Shown here in pieces: positions 10,073-18,767 of a DNA stretch of 64,000 bases. A model generated the notes under the pieces. The model did not search any database and was not told the DNA's origin. It worked only from the letters and a program-made list of their open reading frames with translations. Source of the stretch: Bacteroidetes bacterium HGW-Bacteroidetes-2 (GTDB taxonomy: Bacteria; Bacteroidota; Bacteroidia; Flavobacteriales; Flavobacteriaceae); the NCBI GenBank assembly GCA_002842575.1, contig PHDJ01000004.1, positions 98,829 to 162,828 on the forward strand. The letters are read 5' to 3'. The translations under genes and the position numbers were made by a program. Position 1 is the stretch's first letter. Each line of letters opens with the position of its first letter.

Positions 10073-10519
10073 ATGAAAATAAACTGGGGAACAGGATTAG
10101 TAATTGCTCTAGCAGCATTTATAACCTTTATTATGTACTTTGTCATCACGATGATAACTGACAAAGACTACAACCACGATTTAGTGGTAGAAGAATATTA
10201 TAAACAAGAAATAGGATTTCAAGACGAGTTAAATGCAGAACAAAACGCTGAAAACTTGCCTTATAAAATTCAATTTGAAAAAAGTAAGGAAGGCATTCTA
10301 CTTATTTTTCCTCAAGAAATTGCTAAAACCTTTCAAAAAGGGAGTATCTCTTTTTATAGAGTTTCAGATAAAAATATGGATTTTGAAAAACCAATCGTAT
10401 TAAAAAATAATCAAATGCAAATTCCCGCCTCCCAAGTGCTTGCAGGAAGATGGAATATTAGTGTTCGATGGCAAATGGGTGATAAAACTTTTTTATTTAA
10501 ACAAAAAATTAATTATTAA
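10073..10519 (+). CDS. ccoH: FixH/CcoH family cbb3 assembly protein
   Basis: FixH/CcoH is a single-pass membrane protein with a periplasmic domain that is needed for a stable cbb3 oxidase. The 148-residue product starts with one membrane helix (about 7-28) followed by the family motif DKDYNHDLVVEEYYKQE and a beta-rich domain. The order ccoG, ccoH, TauE/DsbD-like gene matches cco operons of other Bacteroidota. It ends 8 nt before the next gene. Confidence 0.85.
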   Translation: MKINWGTGLVIALAAFITFIMYFVITMITDKDYNHDLVVEEYYKQEIGFQDELNAEQNAENLPYKIQFEKSKEGILLIFPQEIAKTFQKGSISFYRVSDKNMDFEKPIVLKNNQMQIPASQVLAGRWNISVRWQMGDKTFLFKQKINY

Positions 10520-10527
10520 TAGCATTC

Positions 10528-11232
10528 GTGTTTTTAACTGCTTTTTTATTAGGATTGTTAGGAAGTTTGCACTGCATAGGTATGTGTGGTGCCATAGCAT
10601 TTATGCTTCCAGTAGATCACTCTAATGCATTTAAAAAGGTATTACAAATAGGTAGTTATCATTTTGGAAGGTTGTTTGCTTATTCTTTAATAGGATTGGT
10701 GTTTGGTGTTTTAGGGAAAGGATTTTATTTGTTTGGTTTACAACAGCATTTATCCATTGCCATTGGCATACTTATGATAGCAATCGTTTTATTTCCTTCT
10801 ACTTTTACAGCGCATTTTAGTATCGCAAAACCAATATACAAAGCAGTTTCCAATGTTAAATCGGCTATGGGAGCAGCCTTTAAAAAGAAAACAGCCGACA
10901 CCTTTTTAACCATTGGTTTCCTTAACGGATTTCTTCCTTGTGGCTTGGTGTATATTGCTGTTTTTGGAGCAATCGCCTCTGGCGGTTTAATGCAAGGTAG
11001 TTTGTATATGTTTCTTTTCGGTCTAGGCACAGTGCCTTTAATGACTACCGCTATTTATTTTAGCACCATAATAAAACAAAATACTCGAGAAAAACTGCGC
11101 AAAGCCATACCAGTTTTTGTAATTATAATAGGACTTTTATTTATTATTAGGGGTTTAGGATTAGGTATTCCTTTTCTTTCCCCAAAACCAGTTGTAGAAC
11201 TAGTTTCTTCTAATATGGATTGCCATTCTTAA
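10528..11232 (+). CDS. TauE/SafE or DsbD-like transmembrane protein of the cco operon
   Basis: A 234-residue polytopic protein with about six helices, beginning with GLLGSLHCIGMCG and carrying a second FLPCGLVY motif. These paired Cys-containing helices are typical of the DsbD_2/SafE (sulfite exporter-like) family found after ccoGH. The role may be copper or thiol transfer during oxidase assembly (CcoA or DsbD analogue), which is inferred. The start is GTG, chosen because it begins the first helix and follows fixH closely. Confidence 0.75.
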   Translation: MFLTAFLLGLLGSLHCIGMCGAIAFMLPVDHSNAFKKVLQIGSYHFGRLFAYSLIGLVFGVLGKGFYLFGLQQHLSIAIGILMIAIVLFPSTFTAHFSIAKPIYKAVSNVKSAMGAAFKKKTADTFLTIGFLNGFLPCGLVYIAVFGAIASGGLMQGSLYMFLFGLGTVPLMTTAIYFSTIIKQNTREKLRKAIPVFVIIIGLLFIIRGLGLGIPFLSPKPVVELVSSNMDCHS

Positions 11233-11265
11233 TAAAATTTAATAAATTCTCATAAAAAAAAACTA

Positions 11266-12537
11266 ATGACACACTATACCACTGCAGATGAAGCTGTAAA
11301 ATTTATAAAATCGGGCGACAGAATTTTTTTTCAAGGTGCAGCTATGACACCCAAAACATTAATTGCAGCTCTTTGTAACCGTTACCTTGAATTAAAAAAT
11401 ATTGAAATCATACAAATGCACACTGAAGGCGAGGCTATATATGCCTCAGAACCCTACAGTAGCACCTTTAACGTTAACAGTTGTTTTGTTGGCGGCAATG
11501 TGCGAAAAATGGTCAATTCCGAACGAGGTGATTATATTCCCATCTTTTTAAGTGAAGTGCATTTGCTTTTTAAACGAAATATTCTGCCTCTTGATGTAGC
11601 TTTTATTCAGGTTTCCCCACCAGATAAACATGGATTTTGTTCCCTAGGCACTTCCATTGACGTTACTTTAACTGCTATTCAAACAGCAAAATTAGTTATT
11701 GCACAAGTAAATCCGAAGGTGCCAAGAACCCACGGAGACGGCATCATTCACATTAACAATATTCATGCAGCGGTATTGGTTGACCAACCCATCCATAGTA
11801 ATTTGATGAAGGAATGTACCGAGATAGAAAAAAAAATAGGCTATAACGTAGCCCAATTGATAGAAAATGGCGCAACCTTACAAATGGGAATCGGTGGTAT
11901 TCCAAATGTAGTTTTAGCCAATTTATTGAACCATAAGCGTTTAGGTATTCATACTGAAATGTTTTCTGATGGTATCCTTCCTTTGGTTGAAAAAGGAGTT
12001 ATTACAGGTGAAGATAAAGTAATAAAACAAGGAAAATTAGTTACTTGTTTTGCGGTTGGGTCGCCTAGATTGTATGATTTTTTAGATGACAACCCAATGG
12101 TGCATTTTAAAGAAGCGTCTTTTACAAACGATACTGCCATTATTCGTCAAAACCCAAAAGTAACCGCCATTAACAGTGCAATTGAAATTGACATAACGGG
12201 TCAAGTTTGTGCAGATACTATCGGAAAAATGCAATATTCCGGTGTGGGTGGACAAATGGACTTTATTCGTGGGGCTTCCCTTTCTGAAGGAGGAAAAGCT
12301 ATAATTGCATTGCCGTCTATTACAAATAAAGGAATTTCTAAAATTGTTCCTTTCTTAAAAGAAGGTGCAGGGGTAACTTCTACAAGAGCCCACGTGCATT
12401 ATATTGCTACAGAAAATGGTGTTGTAAACTTATATGGAAAGAACTTAAAACAGCGTGCAGATGCACTAATTTCAATTGCACATCCTGACCACCAAGAAGC
12501 GTTAGAACGGCAAGCTTTTGAGCGTTTTAATACCTAA
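11266..12537 (+). CDS. Acetyl-CoA hydrolase/transferase family protein
   Basis: A 423-residue CoA-transferase of the acetyl-CoA hydrolase / 4-hydroxybutyrate CoA-transferase family. Visible family features are the N-terminal TADEAVKFIKSGDRIFFQG, QVSPPDKHGFCSLG, the glycine-rich GATLQMGIGGIPN, and the segment SGVGGQMDFIRGASLSEGGKAI near residues 325-345. It moves CoA between acyl groups and acetate. It follows the cco operon after 33 nt and may be co-transcribed. With the ADP-forming ligase at 2021 it implies acetate/acyl-CoA exchange under low oxygen. Confidence 0.82.
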   Translation: MTHYTTADEAVKFIKSGDRIFFQGAAMTPKTLIAALCNRYLELKNIEIIQMHTEGEAIYASEPYSSTFNVNSCFVGGNVRKMVNSERGDYIPIFLSEVHLLFKRNILPLDVAFIQVSPPDKHGFCSLGTSIDVTLTAIQTAKLVIAQVNPKVPRTHGDGIIHINNIHAAVLVDQPIHSNLMKECTEIEKKIGYNVAQLIENGATLQMGIGGIPNVVLANLLNHKRLGIHTEMFSDGILPLVEKGVITGEDKVIKQGKLVTCFAVGSPRLYDFLDDNPMVHFKEASFTNDTAIIRQNPKVTAINSAIEIDITGQVCADTIGKMQYSGVGGQMDFIRGASLSEGGKAIIALPSITNKGISKIVPFLKEGAGVTSTRAHVHYIATENGVVNLYGKNLKQRADALISIAHPDHQEALERQAFERFNT

Positions 12538-12620
12538 GGTTAAGATTTTTTTGCAAAAATATTTGCTGCAAATTTATGCATCGTATGAATATAGCAGATA
12601 TGTTGTTGCGATTTGAAAAA

Positions 12621-14291
12621 TCAAAATCCGGCATCTACAGATATGGTTATTTCTTCCTTTGTGGTAGGATGTATAAAAGTTAAACGCTCTGCATGCAGGT
12701 GCAGTCGGTTTGCTTTCTTGCCATATAAATCATCTCCTAAAATCGGAATTTTTAAACCCGATTCGTGAGAGGCATGAACCCTTAACTGATGCGTGCGACC
12801 CGTGATTGGATAAAAATACACGCGAGTTTGTTTATTTTTAATGCTAATTACTTTCCATTGGGTTTGCGCCGGTTTTCCATATTTGTAACACACTAATTGT
12901 CTTGGTCTGTCCTCTAAATCTACTCGCAGAGGTAAATCGATAATTCCTTCTTTTTGTTTTAGAATTCCGTCTAAAAGTGCCACATATCTTTTTTTAATAG
13001 TTCGTTTAATAAATTGTTTTTGCAAATACACATAGGTTTCTTTATTTTTTGCTACAAGGAGCAAACCTGATGTAGACATGTCTAGACGATGCACTAGTAA
13101 TGGTCCCGTGGCATCAGGATACATTTGTTTAAGGCGCTCAAGCACCGAATCGGTTAGGAGTTTTCCGGGTACCGACAAAAATTCTGGAGGTTTATTTATG
13201 AGTAAAAGGATATCGTCTTCATAAACAATATCCAATTGTATAACTTCCGAAGGATTTTCTATAAACGGATTATCATCAACCTCTAAACCTTCTAGCATGT
13301 GCGACATTAAAATAGGTTCACATTTACTTTTACAGGCAGGATAAAAATGTTTGTGTTTTCTGATTTCTGAGTTTGGTGATTGTCCCCACCAAAACTCAGC
13401 CATTGCAATTGGTTTTAGTTGATGCTTAAAAGCATATTGTAACAGTTTTGGAGCTGCACATTCTCCAGCACCTGCGGGCGGATTATTTTCAAAGATTTCG
13501 CCTATACTTTTTTGTGTTCCAAAGCGGTTTAAAAAAAAATATTTATCAAAAAGTTGTTGCTGTAGCGCAGCCGATTTTTTTTTACGGATCTCTTTTAAAG
13601 CAATTATTTTGGCTATTATTTTTTGAAGTTCAGCCTTCGCATTTTCCTTTTGAAAGTTCCAATATTTGGTCATTTTTTTGAAGAGAATACTTTCTTGTTT
13701 ACTTTCTTCACTTAATCCTTTTTGAAGCTTTTTGTATGCATCAAAGGCTAAGGCATCCATGGCAATACTTCTTTTTGCATCGCGAAGTGCTTTTTGTGCT
13801 TTGATGTTGTCTTTATGGCGTTGTATATCTCTTTCAGCATCCAAATGGACCTGTTGCACTTTTTTAGTGGCATTTTTTAAGGCTTCTGATTGCTCTAGGA
13901 TTTCCAAATTTAGGGTAATTGTATTTAGCACATTTTCTTCTTTTTTGTAAAAGCTGTCGTGCTCCAGCATATCAAACACCGGTGGTACAAAATAAGTGTG
14001 GTGATTTGTTTCAGCTAACTTGCCCGAAAAAGCCCACAAATATCCCAATGTGCCGTCCTTTTTTTGACAAACCAAAACGCCAAACATTTTACCTATAATG
14101 ATTCCGTTTAGCTTGTTATTTAAGCCAAAGTTATGTTCAAAATCCGTTTGGGTTTCTAGATACTGTTGCAATGCTTCTGAAGCAATTTCACTCAATCTGT
14201 GGGGCTGGTAGTAAAAAGGAAATGTAAATTTTTCAGGTAAAGCTATTTCTGAAACATCTGTTTTAAAAGTTTGAAAAGGATTTGTTGGCAT
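12621..14291 (-). CDS. RluA family pseudouridine synthase with long N-terminal extension
   Basis: Residues about 340-556 form a pseudouridine synthase domain of the RluA family, with the catalytic-loop motif HRLDMSTSGLLLV and the C-terminal GRTHQLRVH. The substrate is probably a uridine in rRNA or tRNA. The first 330 residues are an extension absent from Escherichia coli RluA: a mixed N-terminal part and a Lys/Gln/Glu-rich, likely coiled-coil stretch at about 130-245. The protein is nearly twice the usual length of about 300; such long forms occur in Bacteroidota. It is transcribed away from trxA. Confidence 0.85.
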   Translation of the reverse strand: MPTNPFQTFKTDVSEIALPEKFTFPFYYQPHRLSEIASEALQQYLETQTDFEHNFGLNNKLNGIIIGKMFGVLVCQKKDGTLGYLWAFSGKLAETNHHTYFVPPVFDMLEHDSFYKKEENVLNTITLNLEILEQSEALKNATKKVQQVHLDAERDIQRHKDNIKAQKALRDAKRSIAMDALAFDAYKKLQKGLSEESKQESILFKKMTKYWNFQKENAKAELQKIIAKIIALKEIRKKKSAALQQQLFDKYFFLNRFGTQKSIGEIFENNPPAGAGECAAPKLLQYAFKHQLKPIAMAEFWWGQSPNSEIRKHKHFYPACKSKCEPILMSHMLEGLEVDDNPFIENPSEVIQLDIVYEDDILLLINKPPEFLSVPGKLLTDSVLERLKQMYPDATGPLLVHRLDMSTSGLLLVAKNKETYVYLQKQFIKRTIKKRYVALLDGILKQKEGIIDLPLRVDLEDRPRQLVCYKYGKPAQTQWKVISIKNKQTRVYFYPITGRTHQLRVHASHESGLKIPILGDDLYGKKANRLHLHAERLTFIHPTTKEEITISVDAGF

Positions 14292-14352
14292 GCTGCAAAG
14301 ATAGTTTTTTTAAGGATTTTAGTTTTGTACCCCTTTTTAATTTTTTGCGTAT

Positions 14353-14360
14353 TATCTTTG
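14353..14360 (+). promoter_or_regulatory. -7 promoter element upstream of trxA
   Basis: TATCTTTG matches the Bacteroidota housekeeping -7 consensus TAnnTTTG exactly and lies 74 nt upstream of the thioredoxin start. No Fnr-type box is present at the usual distance, so the trxA-regulator pair is probably transcribed constitutively. A -33 TTTG is not at ideal spacing. Confidence 0.5.
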
Positions 14361-14433
14361 TAAGGAAGCCTTAAATGTATGAGGTGAATAAGTAAGGTGA
14401 ATTAAAAGGAATGTAATTCTTAAAGAATACAAA

Positions 14434-14736
14434 ATGAAAAGTAATTTTAAAGAAATAATTAACGAAAACAAGCCAGTATTGGTCGATTTTTTTGCTACTT
14501 GGTGTGGCCCATGCAAAGTGCTTGCGCCTATTTTAAGTGATGTAAAAGCAGAGTTAGGAGAAGCCGTGAAAATTGTAAAAATAGATGTGGATAAAAACCA
14601 ACCTCTAGCCTCTGAATATCAAGTACGAGGAGTACCTACCCTTATTTTATTTAAAAACGGAAAACAGCTTTGGCGGCAATCGGGTGTTTTACAAAAAGCC
14701 GAGTTAGTGCAAATTATTCATTCATTTAGTCCATAA
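14434..14736 (+). CDS. trxA: Thioredoxin
   Basis: A 100-residue cytoplasmic thioredoxin that reduces disulfides. The active site WCGPCK is at residues 23-28, and the cis-Pro loop (RGVPT) and following FKNGK are at the expected places. Length is close to the usual 105-110. It ends 2 nt before the Crp/Fnr regulator gene, so the two are probably one transcription unit. Confidence 0.93.
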   Translation: MKSNFKEIINENKPVLVDFFATWCGPCKVLAPILSDVKAELGEAVKIVKIDVDKNQPLASEYQVRGVPTLILFKNGKQLWRQSGVLQKAELVQIIHSFSP

Positions 14737-14738
14737 AA

Positions 14739-15335
14739 ATGATTCAAGAACATTTACTTTATTTATTTGGAGCAGAAAAGTTGTTTTTCCTCAAAGGAGA
14801 ACAGATATTCAATGAAGAGCAGCAGGCCGTTTCGTATTACCAAATTACAAAAGGCGAAGTAAAAATGAACAATTTTAATGACGATGGCAAAGAATTTATA
14901 CAAGGTATCTTTCTTAAAGGGCAAAGTTTTGGAGAGCCACCTTTGTTTTCAGAAGTAAAGTATCCGGCAAATGCTGAAGCATTAACCGATTGCGAGGTGC
15001 TTCGGCTAAGTAAGGAACGTTTTTTAGCCCTTCTTAAAGTACATCCCGAAGAGCATTTAAAAATTACAGCAGCACTAGCTAAACGATTGTATTACAAAGC
15101 TATAATGGCCTCTGAATTGTCCAGCCAAGAACCCGAACATCGCATCCTTAGGGTTTTAGATTATCTAAAAGACCACGTTCACAACCTGAAAGAGCCTTTT
15201 TCTTTTGAGCTCGATTTAACTAGACAACAAATAGCTGACCTTACCGGATTGCGGGTAGAAACGGTTATTCGAGCCACAAAATCACTTGAAAAAAAAGGAG
15301 AATTAAAGATAAAGAACAGAAAATTATATAGATAA
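14739..15335 (+). CDS. Crp/Fnr family transcription regulator, no Fe-S cysteines
   Basis: A 198-residue regulator with an N-terminal cyclic-nucleotide-binding-like beta roll (about 15-120) and a C-terminal winged helix-turn-helix. The recognition helix reads VETVIR at residues 173-178, which resembles the Fnr VETISR: Glu174 and Arg178 are kept and the Ser is Ile. The only Cys is at 85, so it cannot hold an Fnr-type 4Fe-4S cluster; NO sensing as in DNR/NnrR proteins is possible but not shown. It is the only Crp/Fnr gene in the window and the best candidate for reading the palindromes ahead of the cco, nirK, nos, hemN and ric genes. Confidence 0.88.
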   Translation: MIQEHLLYLFGAEKLFFLKGEQIFNEEQQAVSYYQITKGEVKMNNFNDDGKEFIQGIFLKGQSFGEPPLFSEVKYPANAEALTDCEVLRLSKERFLALLKVHPEEHLKITAALAKRLYYKAIMASELSSQEPEHRILRVLDYLKDHVHNLKEPFSFELDLTRQQIADLTGLRVETVIRATKSLEKKGELKIKNRKLYR

Positions 15336-15350
15336 TACACACTAAAAAGT

Positions 15351-15396
15351 TTATGACCAAAGTCATAATTTAAAATTACCGTGTTACTTAGTTTTA
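15351..15396 (+). promoter_or_regulatory. Perfect Fnr-type palindrome and promoter
   Basis: TTATGACCAAAGTCATAA (15351-15368) has two perfect 7-bp half sites around a 4-nt centre, the best copy in the window. A -7 element TAGTTTTA (15389-15396) starts about 30 bp from the centre. It lies directly downstream of the regulator gene and upstream of the small membrane protein at 15421. Confidence 0.75.
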
Positions 15397-15420
15397 CCTT
15401 GAAACCAAAAAGATAGAATT

Positions 15421-15714
15421 ATGAAACTTTATCAATCCTCGCTTTCCGATTTTAAAGAATTGTATTATGCTAACGCCGCTTTAGGTATTATTGCTTCCAG
15501 CTGTTTAGGTTCTGTAGCCGCAATGCTTATTTTAATGTGTGGGATTGATTTTTTTGAAATGGTACAATTATTCTTTATCGTTTCGGTAGCGATGTGGTAT
15601 AATGCTACTGTTTTAGCACAAATGAAACCTAAATTTGTTTTTAATTCCCTACTCATTAGCGTACTTGCTTCTATATTTGCAATTGTGTATCATTTAATTT
15701 TAATATTCATATAA
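15421..15714 (+). CDS. Small membrane protein of unknown function, Fnr-type regulated
   Basis: A 97-residue protein with three predicted membrane helices (about 18-40, 46-64, 74-96). I do not recognise the family. It is the first gene behind the strongest Fnr-type box in the window and is followed by a lipoprotein (10 nt) and a truncated hemoglobin (12 nt), so it is probably part of a nitrosative-stress or low-oxygen response unit. Only the Met start at 15421 gives a reasonable distance to the promoter. Confidence 0.7.
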   Translation: MKLYQSSLSDFKELYYANAALGIIASSCLGSVAAMLILMCGIDFFEMVQLFFIVSVAMWYNATVLAQMKPKFVFNSLLISVLASIFAIVYHLILIFI

Positions 15715-15723
15715 CCAAACTCC

Positions 15724-16176
15724 ATGAAATTAATAAAATCTAGTATCTTTTTACTTTTTGCTTTACTACTTGTTATTTCCTGCAAAAATTCAGAAAAAGA
15801 AATCCATACCATGACCAACCATGAAGAGCACTTGGCACAAGAAGCCATGGAAATTCACCTAAACAATAACCAACCTTGGGAAGCGAATATTGAAACTACC
15901 CAAGGCATTATGGTCATGCAAAATGCACTTAAATCCTTCACAGAAAAAGAAGATTTAGGGGAATATAAAAATCTTAAATCAAAACTAGAAAACGAGTTTG
16001 CAACCCTTGTAGAAAAATGTACGATGACTGGCGAAGCCCATGACCAATTGCACAATTTTTTGATGCCAATGAAAGTGTATTTTAACCAATTAGGGGCATC
16101 AGATATTAAGGATGCTAAAGAAGGTTTTACAAAGTTAGAAAAGCACCTTTCCTATTACACCACCTATTTTAAATAA
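15724..16176 (+). CDS. Small lipoprotein of unknown function
   Basis: A 150-residue protein with a lipoprotein signal peptide (hydrophobic stretch then VISC at about residue 20) and a mainly helical domain. The mature part is clearly related to the protein encoded at 22644-23057: both share a W-x-AN-x-ETT-x-I motif, an acidic/Leu helix, CTM-x-G, and end in a Y-x-TYF motif. The function is unknown. Both copies sit in denitrification-linked operons. The gene lies between a membrane protein and a truncated hemoglobin. Confidence 0.75.
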   Translation: MKLIKSSIFLLFALLLVISCKNSEKEIHTMTNHEEHLAQEAMEIHLNNNQPWEANIETTQGIMVMQNALKSFTEKEDLGEYKNLKSKLENEFATLVEKCTMTGEAHDQLHNFLMPMKVYFNQLGASDIKDAKEGFTKLEKHLSYYTTYFK

Positions 16177-16187
16177 ATTATCGAATT

Positions 16188-16574
16188 ATGCGAGACCTCA
16201 AAAACAGAGAGGATGTTTATTTATTGGTTTCTTCCTTTTACGTCAAAGTGCAGAAGAGTGAAGGCATTGGGCATTTTTTTAATGAAACCATCACAGATTG
16301 GGATGCACATTTAGAAAAATTAACCGATTTTTGGGAAAGCAACCTTTTTTTTAAAGCCAAATTTAAAGGCAATCCAGTGACCGCACATAACAGGGTAGAT
16401 AAAAATTTTCATCACGGCATACAAATGGAACATTTTGGCGAATGGATTAACCTTTGGTTAGAAACCATAGACGAACATTTTGCAGGCGAACTCGCTAATC
16501 GTGCCAAAAACAACGCTCGCAAAATGGCTTCCCATTTGTATTTAAATATTTTTGAAGCTCGTGGGCAACAGTAA
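16188..16574 (+). CDS. Group III truncated hemoglobin
   Basis: A 128-residue globin of the truncated hemoglobin group III type, which binds heme and reacts with O2 or NO. The family pattern is seen in the helix with FYVKVQKSEGIGHFF, the WDAHLEKLTDFWES segment, and the proximal region HFGEWINLW with a His at the expected place. It is the third gene of the Fnr-type controlled unit starting at 15421, which suits a role in handling NO from nitrite reduction. Confidence 0.85.
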   Translation: MRDLKNREDVYLLVSSFYVKVQKSEGIGHFFNETITDWDAHLEKLTDFWESNLFFKAKFKGNPVTAHNRVDKNFHHGIQMEHFGEWINLWLETIDEHFAGELANRAKNNARKMASHLYLNIFEARGQQ

Positions 16575-16630
16575 AGTACTTTTTTAATTCTACAATTTTC
16601 TAAAATTACTCTACACGGTTTCCAATTTAT

Positions 16631-16673
16631 TGATTTATGTCATAGTTAGCAGGTTTTAAAGCAAGTACCTTTA
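16631..16673 (+). promoter_or_regulatory. Fnr-type box and -7 element before the DnaJ-like gene
   Basis: TGATTTATGTCA (16631-16642) fits the TGAY-N4-RTCA pattern, and TACCTTTA (16666-16673) is a 7-of-8 match to TAnnTTTG. The spacing from palindrome centre to -7 element is again about 30 bp. The predicted transcription start lies about 20 nt before the ATG at 16697. Confidence 0.55.
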
Positions 16674-16696
16674 TAGGATAAATTGTATAGATTCCT

Positions 16697-17581
16697 ATGG
16701 CATTTATAGATTATTACAGCATTTTAGGTTTAGATAAAAAAGCTACAGCCGAAGACATTAAAAAAGCCTATCGGAAGTTAGCTCGTAAACTGCATCCCGA
16801 TTTAAATCCAAACGACAAGGAGGCGCAAAAAAAATTTCAACAACTTAATGAAGCCAATGCTGTATTAAGCGATTCTGAAAAAAGAAAAAAATACGATACC
16901 TATGGAAAAGATTGGGAGCGAGGTGAGGAATATGAAAAATACCAACAAACACAAAACCAATTCAGAAACCAACAACAGCAAAGCCAAAACGATTTTGGTG
17001 GCGGCGATTTTTCAGACTTTTTTTCCTCCATGTTCGGCAGACAATCGGGTAGGAGGCCACAAGCAAGTTTCAGAGGGCAAGACATACAAGCCGAATTACA
17101 ACTTTCACTAGAGCAAGCTTACGCTACTCACCAACAAACGTTTACAATTAATGGAAAAAGCATTCGTATCACCATTCCGGCGGGAATCGCTCATGGACAA
17201 ACCATCAAACTGCCCGGAAAAGGCGTTAAAGGGGTAAACAATGGACCCAATGGCGATTTGTATATTACATTCAACATCATCAACACGCCTCTGTTCAAAC
17301 GCGTAGGAAACGATTTATTTATCACCAAAGAAATAGACCTATACACAGCTGTATTGGGTGGCGAAATTACTTTAGATACACTACAGGGAAAACTTAAGCT
17401 AAACGTAAGTCCAGGAACACAAAACGGAACCAAAGTACGGTTGAAAGCTAAAGGATTTCCATTGTATAAAAAAGAAAATCAGTTTGGCGATTTGTATGTA
17501 ACCTATCAAGTTGTCATTCCTAAAGAGTTAAATGAAAAGCAAAAACAGCTCTTTACAGAGCTACATAAACTATCCAAATAA
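16697..17581 (+). CDS. cbpA: DnaJ-type co-chaperone CbpA
   Basis: A 294-residue Hsp40 protein. The N-terminal J domain (about 4-70) has the HPD motif at 33-35, followed by a Gln/Gly/Phe-rich linker and two DnaJ C-terminal substrate-binding domains (about 120-290). There is no zinc-finger domain, which makes it CbpA-like rather than DnaJ. It is followed after 9 nt by a CbpM-like gene, the usual partner. An Fnr-type box upstream suggests induction at low oxygen. Confidence 0.88.
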   Translation: MAFIDYYSILGLDKKATAEDIKKAYRKLARKLHPDLNPNDKEAQKKFQQLNEANAVLSDSEKRKKYDTYGKDWERGEEYEKYQQTQNQFRNQQQQSQNDFGGGDFSDFFSSMFGRQSGRRPQASFRGQDIQAELQLSLEQAYATHQQTFTINGKSIRITIPAGIAHGQTIKLPGKGVKGVNNGPNGDLYITFNIINTPLFKRVGNDLFITKEIDLYTAVLGGEITLDTLQGKLKLNVSPGTQNGTKVRLKAKGFPLYKKENQFGDLYVTYQVVIPKELNEKQKQLFTELHKLSK

Positions 17582-17590
17582 GTTCAAGAT

Positions 17591-17893
17591 ATGGAAAAGC
17601 AAAACTTTATAACCATAGAAACTATCTGCAAATACCATAATGTTCCAGTAGCTTTTATTTTATCCTTAGGGGATTTTGATTTGATAGAAATTCAAATCAT
17701 AAATAGTGAACCCTGCATTCTCCAAAGCCAATTAGTAGAAGTAGAAAAATATGTTCGATTGCACAATGATTTAGAAATAAATTCAGAAGGATTAAGTGCC
17801 ATTTGTCATTTAATACAACGCTTAGAAGTTATGCAGGAACAAATAACTCAATTAAAAATGCGATTGGAATTGTATGAAGATAACATACAATAA
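17591..17893 (+). CDS. CbpM-like chaperone modulator
   Basis: A 100-residue protein of the CbpM/MerR-like type, which binds the J domain of CbpA and modulates it. It starts with an alpha-helical domain containing ETICKYHNVP and ends in a predicted coiled coil (about 70-97). The assignment rests on size and the adjacent cbpA gene as much as on sequence. The start ATG is preceded by a 9-nt gap. Confidence 0.75.
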   Translation: MEKQNFITIETICKYHNVPVAFILSLGDFDLIEIQIINSEPCILQSQLVEVEKYVRLHNDLEINSEGLSAICHLIQRLEVMQEQITQLKMRLELYEDNIQ

Positions 17894-17937
17894 AGTTAAT
17901 GTTACCCCTATATTTAGGGTTCCTAAAAATAAATAAA

Positions 17938-17945
17938 TAACTTTG
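17938..17945 (+). promoter_or_regulatory. -7 promoter element
   Basis: TAACTTTG is an exact match to the Bacteroidota -7 consensus and lies 72 nt before the gene at 18018. No Fnr-type box was seen beside it. Confidence 0.45.
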
Positions 17946-18017
17946 CGATAGTTCAATTTTGAAGGTTTGTTCAACAGCTTTTGCAAAAGACAACCGTTCA
18001 TAAAATAATAACTATCT

Positions 18018-18689
18018 ATGCAATATACCATAAAAATAAATTCCTTAAAAGCAGTTGATGAATTAGAAAACGCTTGGAAGGATTCAGACTATACAATCCT
18101 TTTAAAACTTTTTGGCTATGCCGAAGCGGAACAAATAAATAAAAACGAAATTAAAGACTATCTTTACATGGCAATAGCAGACTACGAGCCTAACGAAGCT
18201 GCTGCTCTAGTTTTAGAGTACAAACTTTCAGAAGAATTAGTAGAAGGACAAATTGACAACCTCTCGCATGAAATGACCCGAGAAAAAGTATCTGAAAATT
18301 ATTCCGATATTTTTTTACACCAAGCATTATTTAATGTTAATCAATTACTTTATAAGGCTTATAACGGCAAGTTTCCATTAACAAAAGCCACGATAATTAA
18401 CTTTGAAATACAAGGCGATGAAGCCACCGAAATTTCCAAAGAAATTGCTGTACAAGCTTTAAGCGCCGGACTATCAAGTAGTAATTTGTTACACCGCCTT
18501 TTAGAAGATCAGCTGCAAGGCAAAACCGCTTTTCCAGAAGCTGAAGGTATTATTTGGAACTTGCAAAGCAAAGGCAATGGTACCTATGTAATCACCACTT
18601 CCGAAAAATGGATTAAAAAAGAAGATTTTAAAGAAATGCAATTTGAAGCCTCCGTTACCTCTTATGAAGAAGAAGTAGATGTAGACTAA
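18018..18689 (+). CDS. Conserved hypothetical protein, acidic
   Basis: A 223-residue soluble protein without signal peptide or membrane helix and with an acidic C-terminus (EEEVDVD). I do not recognise the family. It looks like a full gene: ATG after an exact -7 promoter element and a terminator 12 nt after the stop. It stands alone between the CbpM gene and a convergent cupin gene. Confidence 0.75.
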   Translation: MQYTIKINSLKAVDELENAWKDSDYTILLKLFGYAEAEQINKNEIKDYLYMAIADYEPNEAAALVLEYKLSEELVEGQIDNLSHEMTREKVSENYSDIFLHQALFNVNQLLYKAYNGKFPLTKATIINFEIQGDEATEISKEIAVQALSAGLSSSNLLHRLLEDQLQGKTAFPEAEGIIWNLQSKGNGTYVITTSEKWIKKEDFKEMQFEASVTSYEEEVDVD

Positions 18690-18701
18690 AAACTAAAAAC
18701 A

Positions 18702-18742
18702 AAATGGAGGGAATACAGTTTATTTAAATATTCTCTCCATTT
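18702..18742. terminator. Bidirectional rho-independent terminator
   Basis: Inverted repeat AAATGGAGGGAATA / TATTCTCTCCATTT (18702-18715 and 18729-18742) with a single G-T wobble, lying between the convergent genes at 18018-18689 and 18768-19142. Confidence 0.7.
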
Positions 18743-18767
18743 CTTTCACAAAGCGGCAACACTTTAC

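Noticed and set aside
16902..17111. Plus-strand frame inside cbpA, and similar antisense frames across the window
   Set aside because: They are shadows of well supported genes in other frames, with no homology or start signal of their own.
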